This document shows positions 55,383-64,000 of a DNA stretch of 64,000 nucleotides, one piece after another. The notes beneath the pieces are model-generated. The model was not told where the DNA came from, did not search any database, and saw only the letters and a list, made by a program, of their open reading frames with translations. Source of the DNA: Hyaloperonospora brassicae (lineage: Eukaryota; Oomycota; Peronosporomycetes; Peronosporales; Peronosporaceae). The number at the start of each line of letters is the position of its first letter. Position 1 is the first letter of the stretch. The stretch is from contig CANTFL010001116.1 of assembly GCA_947650285.1 (NCBI GenBank), forward strand, positions 36,455 to 100,454, in the 5' to 3' direction. Position numbers and translations under genes: made by a program.

Positions 55383-58300
55383 GAAGTGCGAGACAGTAAT
55401 GAATAGATGATAAGTTAAAGTGTGCGATCAAAGCACAACGAAGGATAATCTATGCTTCATAGCAGCCAAGGACGATTCACGTGGTTAATGACGAGGCCCA
55501 CAACTAGCCCTCGCATTTCATGTCAAAGGTGCTTGAGTAAAGAAGCAAAAGGAGTGCCGATCGGTAGCTTTGCATCAAAACCATATTTAACGTCATGACA
55601 CACAAGAGCTACATTGGATGTTGCATGGATCATGGCTGCCTCGTAAAATAACAAACGAAGCCCCGCAACATTATCTATTTCGTTTGTCGAGCTATAACTC
55701 TTTCGGTCCACGCCTTACAATAGGCTCCAAAATGCAAAACGCTAGGCAGTCCAGTGCTAGTTGTACTTACAGTAGCACAGTCGTGGCCTTACATCGCTAC
55801 TGCGGCTAAGCGATTTTGAGCAGTGGACGATCAACGCAAGGTCAGGCTCATGCTGATCCTAGCTTGGCCGTCATCAACTTCGCTGGAATCTCATAATTAG
55901 CTACGAGAAGGTATCGAGATAATCGTGCATCGCATGTGAGTTACTTGTTGCGGAGCTCTTTTTCACTGATGGGATAATCAACACAGCTACATCACTGACA
56001 GTTCGATGACGCTGATCGTTCATTCGTGTGCATGAACTTTGCACGGACAAAGTCGTTCAAAGCATGGTCGTACCAGTCAGAAGCGGTACAGCAACAAAGA
56101 CGACAAACATCGTACTGAAGCGAACAATGCACAGCCAGTTGTTGGAAACAGGACGTAGCAACAGCGTGGACAACGAAGCACACTTGCTCATGTATAAATG
56201 AGTATACGACTACCCGCCATACGTAATGTGTATTATGTTGACACCCACATCCAACGCCTCGCGCAACAGATCGTGTATAAAGCGCTGTAGAAGCGAGCTG
56301 AAGCTCGTATGTTTGCTTAGAGCTTGAGCGATAATGCTGACGCTAACTCGCTGTTGCCTCCATTTGTAGAATTATGTTGGGGTGGTGGGAAGTGAAATGA
56401 CTTCTTATACACACGGCTGATCAGACAGACTCTCACGCAACGCAACAGCGTGGCGACCATCTCACGGGGATCCTAACAACAGCGCCTTTGTCCGATATCA
56501 TATTCACCCGTCATGCATACAACGGGCGTCATCCATACAGCTGCTATGTTTTGCACTTCAGCCGCGACATTCGATTAACAAGCGTGCGCAATGTTATAGC
56601 GTCAAACAACTTCATCTCAACGCGTCATGGCACCTTACGACCCGATGCGACATCAGAGATTCAGAAGCTCCGACATGTGGCCTTCTCTCGTGCGCTTGTA
56701 GATAAAAGATAAGCCTCGGTTGTCGCATGACGTTAAGAGCAAAGTAATGAATGGTTTTGTAATCGACACAAGCTTTAAAAAGAGCCGTTTGGATGCACTC
56801 GATAGGAAGAGAACACGCAACTCGTTCTAAGTTATTAGGTGGCGTAATACGCACTCGCGAGGCGATCTGAAGCGCCGCCCGACATTGATACATGCATGAT
56901 CGCGGTGGTCACACGCAGACCAATCGTCATACGAAGCCCCAGCCTCTGGAAGTGCGTAATAGAGACAGAGAGTATAACGAGGTAGTTGCGTTCCCGTGAA
57001 GCACTGTCGATATACTCGGGCACGATTACTCACTACCATTAGACCTCCAATTTGCGTTTTCGCAACCTTCGTTGGACAGAGGCTGTGACTTTCACGTAAA
57101 GTATTTGCGCTATACTCGATCACAAAAGGCTACAAAGTCACGCGCCAAAGCGTACATGTGCCGGCGGATGTTTTGATGGCTATGACGTGCGACCGCGATG
57201 GACAAGGAACTGGCGATTTATCTTCCATCCGGTCGATTGCACACCTGCTGTAGCTGTCAAACGGTGGTTTGGCTGTATTTTACGGAACGACCCATCCCGC
57301 ATGTCGTTTGCAACGCAACTGCTGTATCGGACCATTCATTTTACGTTAAAAAGTTGCGACGCACGCCTGTCGCTGCTCGCTCCGTACAACCTTGCGGGCC
57401 ACGTGGTTTTATGCGGGACATCTGCGCCCACGATATTGACGCTGGTGAGCGCTTACACCTAGGGCTCTGCTGGAAGTTTGCTCGAGTACAGTAACGGAGC
57501 CACTCACTTCTGCTGACTTTCGGAACTCGGTAAATGTGTAATCTGTGTCCATAGGCTCCTGCGGTACGAATGGAATTGCCAGACATCATCAGATAATGAC
57601 TTGTGTCGCCAAAGGTGGCGGATTGCGTCGAGGTCGACTGGTTCAAGCACTGCCATGTCGTCTAGCGCAACGGCTGTGCAAAGGATCGCGGGTCCGATCC
57701 ATCACGACGAGCGGCAGTCTTTTCGTTGTCGCGATTGGACGTATCCATTTGACCAGCAAGTTCATGTGGCGTTGCTTACCGAGTAAATCGCTCCTTCGCT
57801 CGCTGCAGGATCAAAATAACGAAGCTGCCATGTCGTACCACCAGCATCTCGTTGAAGGATACGTGCAACCGTTTTCCAATTGCCTTGTGGGGACATATGA
57901 AAAGGAATCAGAATAAAAATTTGCACGAAGTTTACGCAGATCGCTTGGTTGAGCAATAAGTGTAGCAACTAATAAACCGCGAATGGTAGTAGCTTGAGAA
58001 CAATTTCGATTCAGACAAAGCCATCTGCGGACGAATACATCTATCAAGTCTTTCTTGAAACGACTTTGTGCCGACGGTCTTCCGTGCACGCTCGACGGCT
58101 AGCAGTTTCTACGCGATCATTGTGCGACATGAGTTTGGCGAAACGTGATGTATAAACGTGCGTCGTACGAGAAATGTGAATCCATATTGTCAGCCTACAG
58201 ACATCGTACAAACACCGGGGAGACACCTTCAGCATCGCTTGTATTGTCATTGAGCGATACCGATGCAGGGTACGTATGAGCTACTGTCAATAAACAGTGT

Positions 58301-58774
58301 GTTGGTTGGCATGTCGAAATGAACTCATCGATTTCTTGCGTCGTCTATATGTACCTTTACAATCTTAGCATCATCGATTAACGAATTCTGTTGCTCGTTG
58401 CGACGCGCTTGTATGACATATCGACGAAGCTTGGCGTTTTCAAGATGTGACCAACGATTGCATACAGACAATGCTGATCCTGCTCTCGTTACCTTCTTCA
58501 ACTGTCGTGGTGGTTGCAATTCCATTTATGTGCTCGCACGATCACTAGTGCTCGCACTCATTACAGCACGAATTAGTGCAGCCAGCCACTTTCTAACTGC
58601 CAGTTGTCGCCGATAACATCCGTTTCTGCAGACACCATTCAATGTTGCTCAGTGGAAGCAGTCTTACCGTGCGGCGCAACCCCAGAACGCCACACAAGAA
58701 AAACATCACAATACCACCATGTGTTTTGGCACATTACGTAAATCAATATCGGACGACATATCTCGGCTTGCCTA
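55383..58774. other. Intergenic region, no gene recognised
   Basis: About 3.4 kb after transporter copy A. Frames are short, often opposing one another, without motifs. A tRNA-like patch with A-box and B-box similarity lies at 57655-57708 but is too short for a tRNA. No transposon edges are seen. Confidence 0.5.
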
Positions 58775-59256
58775 GCAAAGAAGAACGCGACTGCAACTAG
58801 AAGATGGCCGACCGTGATCGATATCTGAAAGCACACACCCAACTTGCATCGAAGATGCGGTGGACAAATCTCACCAATGAATCCGGGAATGACCGCAGTG
58901 GAACCGCCCGCAGCAATGCCCGCGAAGAAGCGCTCGATAGTGAAAATTGATATGGTTCTGGAAGTTGCCTGCACGAGGGCGCCCACGATCATGAAGATGC
59001 AGTTGGCCATCATTGTCGGCTTGCGTCCAAACTTATTCGAGACGCGTCCGGTCAAGAGACTGCCAATCATACCTCCGACGATCCAAGAACTTACAGCAAT
59101 GGTCCACTCTGACTTGGCATGACTGGGAAACATGAGGCACGTGCCGAGTGCGACGGGTCTTGCGTTGCAGTCAGCCTCGTTGTTAAAGATTGAATTGTTC
59201 ATCTGAGAGGTAGACAAGCCAGATTGCAATGCTTTCTGTATTGCAACATTTTACAG
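58775..59256 (-). pseudogene. Inverted partial duplicate of the sugar transporter (copy A fragment)
   Basis: Minus-strand sequence nearly identical to about 53945-54421 of copy A: STSQMNNSIFNNEADCNARP, NKFGRKPTMMANCIFMIVGA and ICPPHLRCKLGVCFQISITV are all present. It lacks the first ~46 residues including the start codon and everything after TM5. Identity ends abruptly at 58775 (after the codons for AVAFFFA), and the frame then runs about 45 codons into unrelated DNA. Only a few amino-acid changes are visible (Pro to Leu, Gly to Ser, Thr to Ala, Ser to Arg, Gly to Glu), so the duplication is relatively recent. No function is expected. Confidence 0.88.
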
Positions 59257-61959
59257 GAATGCTGATCAAAATGTGTGATCATCATGGTTGGCAAGCCAGA
59301 TACATAGATTTTCGTAGGGTAGAAAAAGTAGCCGCAACGACTTTAGATCGTGACGTTGGTAGTGATCATTTTCGTGCTTGTAATTGCGCTAATCAGACTT
59401 GTACAGTCCTTTGATGCTGCTGCTCTATAATTTAATAAATTAGAGCATGATAATAGATTAGGAACACATTCAGTGCGAAATCGATGCTTTTTTTTGTTTT
59501 CTTTATGCCGCTTGGCAATTGTAAATTGATGCAACTCGCGCGCAACTAGCAAGAGATGCTTTGCTGGAACGAGACAAGATGTGCAAAAATGACGCTAGCT
59601 TTGACGTCACCCCGTTTTGTGGCAGGATCGTTGCCAGTTATTGTTCGATTGGGTTGACTGACTAAATCTGTAGGCGGACTTGAAGATAATAGCGGGCACC
59701 AGCGACTTGTTGCGGACCAGATGTCAGCCTTTGATAAAGTTATGATAGAAGAAGTAGTCCAAGGTCCAAGCTTTATTTGACATTGATGTAATATCAACCT
59801 GCTCAACGCATGTTCTAATTACGTGCATTTTACGCCTATTAGTACGACATGTAAAACCCAGAGCGTGTTGCGACGTGTGGGGAACGCGACTGTACAATGG
59901 TCCCTGCCAGAGATTGTTGATGAACCTAACGTGCTGTGTCGATGCCCGACTTTAATATACAACATATGAATGTAGACCACACATTCTTACGTAAAAGGGC
60001 TTTCTTCTAATCGCGGCGGGCGGTAAGGATATTATATTGTTTTATGAACGCCCTTTTGCTATTTTACAGTGCAAATTCATACGTGATGTCAACACAAAAT
60101 AACTTATTATATACTTTATTTACATTTAAGGAATAAAACTGTGTAGAATATAGAAATTATACGCTTGATATTGCAGTATTACACGGTCAGATGCTGAACA
60201 ATCAAAGATAATTTTTAGCGTAAATCGCCTGCATACAGGTAAGAACTACCTTTGAGCAAGGAGGTGGGCGATCAGCGCGCTTATACGCAAGAATAATCCA
60301 ATTGTAAAACCGAATCATGAGTTTGAATTGGTAGAAGCAGCTGCCACTTCACCCGATGATGTAATAAGTCTCACACAATCGCAGAAGACTCACATTAGTT
60401 TCGTCCAACCTAAATTTTCATCGATCCACCATCTTACATTATCGAAACACACGAAATTGGTAAGTTGCATCGTTCTTCGTGTAAAAGATGCTGTACACTC
60501 ACGAAAGATGACGAAAATGATTTTATATTGCGGTAAGTGGAGCATGAGTAAGATTTGTTTTTTAATTGAGCAATTCCTTTTTGTGATTTGTAGCTACATA
60601 AATTGTAAATGTTTACACCGCATGAAACGACAATTTAGTTGAGGGCTCGAATTATACATTTGGTACTTTACTCTTTACACATCTTTTTACGTACTTGCAA
60701 ACGAATATATTATCTCCGGTAGGCACAATCGAATACTGTACGCGGTGCATTCGTGGTCTCAAACGATCAAAGCTTCACTGTTGTGCTCTGGTTGTATAAT
60801 CAAGCATAACCTACTCTGTATTGGCCGCGTGCTATAAGATCTGCACGATGACAGAAAGAAAGCGGTTGATCGATCGCTTGGCAGTTCGTTGACCTGGAAC
60901 CACCGCACTAGTGCTCGTCTTTGTAAGAATGGCCGAGTTTGTAGCTGATCGTGTCTGCACCAGCAGCCGTCCAGTGCTTACTGCGTTATGTGTTTCGGAG
61001 TCAGGAAGAACTCATGTAGCTGTCTGACATTATTTACAATCCCAGTCGGATCAAATTATGGGCTAAAGCACCACATCTACGTGTTTGCTCAGTCAAACGA
61101 GTGCGTGACCGTCTTCGCACAGGGTGTGCCTTGAACTATAGACGATCTAGCAGGAAACGGATTTGTATCAGTCACTAGTCTCGGAATGTGCTCGGACACT
61201 AAGATAGTCACACACTCACACAATGCCGCACAGTAATCGAACGCAATTCTCTCATGGTAGCGTCTGCATGCCTTTCAGGTAGGGAAGATATATTGATGTG
61301 AGCCGAAACAGAGTTTTATGCAGCGTACGATCTCTGCCGATGAGAGCTGTGAAGGATAACGATGCCCAGGGCATACCTACCCTAGCAACATACACGCGTT
61401 TCAAGATCACAAAAGAGAAATCGGTCACGCGTCCTTTACTAGGCATTCACACGTGTTGATGGAAGGTCTGGATATGTTCCAGACATGTGCTCCCACCGCT
61501 TGGACTGCTCGAGTCAATGACATCAATACTTATCGCCCTAATTATGAAGTTGGTGCAGTAGTATGAACACGTAACTTCGGGAGCAAGGTTGCGACTTTAA
61601 GTTTTGTCGAGGAATGACTTCTCGTGGCAGTTCACAAAAGTCACTAAGTGAATTAGGGAGATTGAGCCCAGCATGGCTTGACCTCTATGGAAGCATATAC
61701 ACGCATGCCTCCTCACGATTTATGCAACAACTATGGCTATTACCACCAGCTTTGCTGCTAAGCACGTTAATTTCCGAGGCTGCATGAAAGACGAACAAGT
61801 TTGCTTTGAGGCAAGACACATTACGCACGAATATCGTGGAGTAGAAAGAAGATGTATCGCTTGTCAACTACATCTTTGCCTTTCGGCATATCGAAACTAG
61901 TGCATCATCGAGTAGAGCAAACAAATGAAGACCATCACGTGAGCTCAGCCTCATAGCAT
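59257..61959. other. Intergenic region, partly AT-rich
   Basis: About 2.7 kb between the transporter fragment and transporter copy B. 59.95-60.7 kb is AT-rich. A 104-codon frame at 60328-60642 (plus) has no recognisable motif and probably no function. No RNA gene or mobile element end is seen. Confidence 0.5.
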
Positions 61960-63423
61960 CTACTGTTCACGGCGCAAGTCGTACTCGGCCTGGAGCTCTT
62001 CTGCCGTCTTGCCAGATGTCTCCGGTACGAGCTTCAGGGCCAGCAGGTAGAAGATCGCTAAGAGCACTACGAACGGAACGTATGCGTAGTCTTTCAATGC
62101 GTCTGAAACGTACGGATAGGACACACCCACAATCAGGTTGCACAGCCAGTTGATGCCGATGCAAAGGGACGAGGCGCTGGAGCGGATCGAGTCGGGGAAA
62201 ATGTCGGCGGTCATCACCCACACAAGAGGCCCCAACGTCACGCCGAATACGACCACGTACAGCGCAGTAAACACGACCGACAGGGCCGACACGTCAACAA
62301 GGAACGCCACCGTCATACCGACGGACATGACCACCATACCTGCCAGACCCCACAGGATCATGTTACGAGCACCGAAGCGGTTGGCTAGCACGCCAGTAAA
62401 GAAAGCAGGCCAGATGTTGATAAAGTCAATGATGAGTGTGCCAACGCGTGAGTCCGAAATACCGGCATCCGAGAAAATGGTTCCGGAGTAGTAAAACACG
62501 GCGTTGATACCCGAGAGTTGCTGTGCGCACGACAGCATGATCCCACCGAGAAGCTGCATACGGTAGCGAGGCGCAAACATAGACTCTGTCTTGAGAGGCG
62601 TAGCAACCCGGCCTTCTTCGGTGCCAGCCTTGCTTACCTCCAGCCACGATAAAGCCGTCTGCACATACTCTTCGCCGTAAAGTCGAGCAATAACCTGTTT
62701 CGCCTCTTCGCTGCGTCCTTTGGTCAAAAGCCACGCAGGACTCTCCACGCATAATGACGGTGCCATAAAGAGGTAGATGGTAGCCAAAACGACAGGGAAC
62801 GCAGCCAGATAACGCCACCCAGAGCTTGTGTTCGCGACGAAAAAGAAGATGGCAGGGAATAGAATACCCATTGTAGCTGAGATCTGCAGACCCAGACCTA
62901 GAGTGTTGCGCATATGCGGAGGCGACAGCTCATTGATGTAGCCGCCGATCGTGGCTGTGGCCGTACCCGATGCTATACCAGCAAGAAAACGGCCCAAAGC
63001 GAAGACCCAAATGTTCGACACGGATGCCATCACGACACCTCCCGCAATCATAAAGATGCAGTTGCCCATGAGAGTCTTCTTGCGACCATACTTGTCGCTG
63101 TAGTAGCCGCAGCAAAGCGACCCGACCATGGCACCAAAGATCCACGCGTTCACCGCGAACGTCCACTCCAGCTTCGAGTGACCCGGGAACATGAGGCACG
63201 TATTCTCGGCTACTGGACGGGCGTTGCACTCGTCCGTGTCATTGTATTGCGATAGGTTCATCTGCGAGGTGGACCAACCGCTCTGGAATGGCTGCATCCA
63301 CGAAAGCAGTGCGCTTGTGTACAGGATCGTCTTGGGCTTGATGAGACGAGCAGCGGCCTTGCTGGCCTCGTCAAAGGCTGTCACGGGCTTAGGAGAACTA
63401 GCATTGACATAGCTGTCAGTCAT
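61960..63423 (-). CDS. MFS sugar transporter (SP family, GLUT-like), copy B
   Basis: Single-exon frame of 487 residues starting at the ATG at 63423. About 12 hydrophobic segments. SP-family motifs: DKYGRKKTLMG in loop 2-3 (res 110-120), GRFLAGIASG (144-153), VESPAWLL (226-233), a rather short central loop (235-285), QQLSGINAVFYYSG (301-314), ARNMILWG in loop 8-9 and VPETSGKTAEELQ after TM12. Paralogue of copy A: STSQMN and CNARPV..TCLMFPGH in the TM1-TM2 loop are shared, but overall divergence is large, so the duplication is old. Plasma-membrane hexose uptake is the likely role. Its ATG is close to the right edge, leaving 577 bp of upstream DNA in the window. Confidence 0.93.
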   Translation of the reverse strand: MTDSYVNASSPKPVTAFDEASKAAARLIKPKTILYTSALLSWMQPFQSGWSTSQMNLSQYNDTDECNARPVAENTCLMFPGHSKLEWTFAVNAWIFGAMVGSLCCGYYSDKYGRKKTLMGNCIFMIAGGVVMASVSNIWVFALGRFLAGIASGTATATIGGYINELSPPHMRNTLGLGLQISATMGILFPAIFFFVANTSSGWRYLAAFPVVLATIYLFMAPSLCVESPAWLLTKGRSEEAKQVIARLYGEEYVQTALSWLEVSKAGTEEGRVATPLKTESMFAPRYRMQLLGGIMLSCAQQLSGINAVFYYSGTIFSDAGISDSRVGTLIIDFINIWPAFFTGVLANRFGARNMILWGLAGMVVMSVGMTVAFLVDVSALSVVFTALYVVVFGVTLGPLVWVMTADIFPDSIRSSASSLCIGINWLCNLIVGVSYPYVSDALKDYAYVPFVVLLAIFYLLALKLVPETSGKTAEELQAEYDLRREQ

Positions 63424-64000
63424 GTGTGCTTGCTCGGATGCAGCTCGGATAACGTGAGACTTGCTAGATAATTGTTCAAATGGTGAATGAAAGAATGCCG
63501 GATGCGGCGCACTACGCGTTCAGAGGAATCCCAATGGGCAAAAGCTGTGCACGCACGAGCTGTTTGCAGCAGTCCGATCGACTGGAAGAGCGACAATCAG
63601 GTGCCGCAGTTCAAGCAACGGCTATCTGAGTTTCGCTGACGTAGTTGCACAGATGAGAAAAACTGAGTAAGAACAAACGGATCAACTTTCGAGTCAAGTC
63701 TCATGACGTATAGTGACCAGATCTACTGCGTGAAATATCTTCGAACGTCGCGTAAGCGCATATGATCGGTACAAAGACACAGCAAAATTCACCAGCAATG
63801 TGAGACTTAAAACAACCACACAGTGGTCCGCGTATGTATCGCTGCTGCTACTGGACCGGCAGCGCTAGCTTCGAATTTGATAGATTGTCGAGCATATGTG
63901 CTATAGGGATGTCCTGATTCGAGGATCAGAAGCCTCAAGGCAAAACGGGAAAGGTACCCGATCGATAGGTGCGTCGTCACAAGGGCCATGAAATCCGCAA
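63424..64000. other. Upstream region of transporter copy B, no gene recognised
   Basis: 577 bp to the window edge. It should include the promoter of the minus-strand transporter. No coding motif or RNA gene is visible. Confidence 0.5.

Noticed and set aside
53820..63423. Possibility that the two transporters and the fragment are a recent tandem array
   Set aside because: Copy B is too divergent from copy A and in opposite orientation; only the 58.8-kb fragment is a recent copy of A.
1..64000. CRISPR arrays, rRNA genes, intact tRNA genes, RxLR or Crinkler effector genes
   Set aside because: No regularly spaced direct repeats, no rRNA-like stretches, no full cloverleaf, and no secreted RxLR-EER or LFLAK-type N-terminus was seen.

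Overview
The window looks like nuclear DNA of an oomycete, probably a Peronosporales species (Phytophthora or downy-mildew type). The evidence is short GT-AG introns of 69-149 bp, a bZIP factor with an altered basic region and an oomycete-type C-terminal half, GLUT-like sugar transporters with compact intergenic spacing, and chromodomain Gypsy and Copia retroelements mixed with hAT-like relics. No genus-level marker is present, so the assignment is an inference from gene type and style.

Layout. (1) 1-16185 is a gene-dense block of four genes: a very large minus-strand chromatin protein that runs off the left edge (FYRN/FYRC, coiled coil, DDT, PDZ, bromodomain, PHD, WHIM-like, then several more PDZ units), a plus-strand bZIP factor, a minus-strand ciliary-tip protein CEP104, and a plus-strand Paf1-complex subunit RTF1 divergent from CEP104. 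(2) 17083-52290 is a nest of degenerate mobile elements. Three minus-oriented Gypsy copies (1a, 1b and 3) belong to one broad lineage, and Gypsy-2 is a second lineage with both LTRs. A plus-oriented Copia is nested inside Gypsy-1b, a hAT-like transposase relic lies at 30.6-32.7 kb, and an AT-rich gene-free stretch lies at 40.5-44.8 kb. (3) 53820-63423 holds two sugar transporter genes of the MFS SP family, with an inverted 5' fragment copy of the first lying between them.

The most unusual signals are: (a) the domain combination of the left-edge gene, chromatin-reader domains with several PDZ modules; (b) a long open frame on the strand opposite to pol at the 3' end of every Gypsy copy, recognisably conserved in protein sequence between copies and partly overlapping the chromodomain/integrase tail in antisense; (c) a very high density of short perfect inverted repeats throughout the Gypsy-1/3 lineage, coding parts included; (d) a Copia insertion whose target-site duplication is confirmed by a paralogous empty site in Gypsy-3.

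The RNA-synthesis and chromatin genes (RTF1, the FYR/bromo/PHD protein), CEP104 (flagellar axoneme tip) and the transporters are ordinary housekeeping or nutrition genes and show no operon-like functional link. All splice junctions and domain calls come from reading translations by eye, without database searches.
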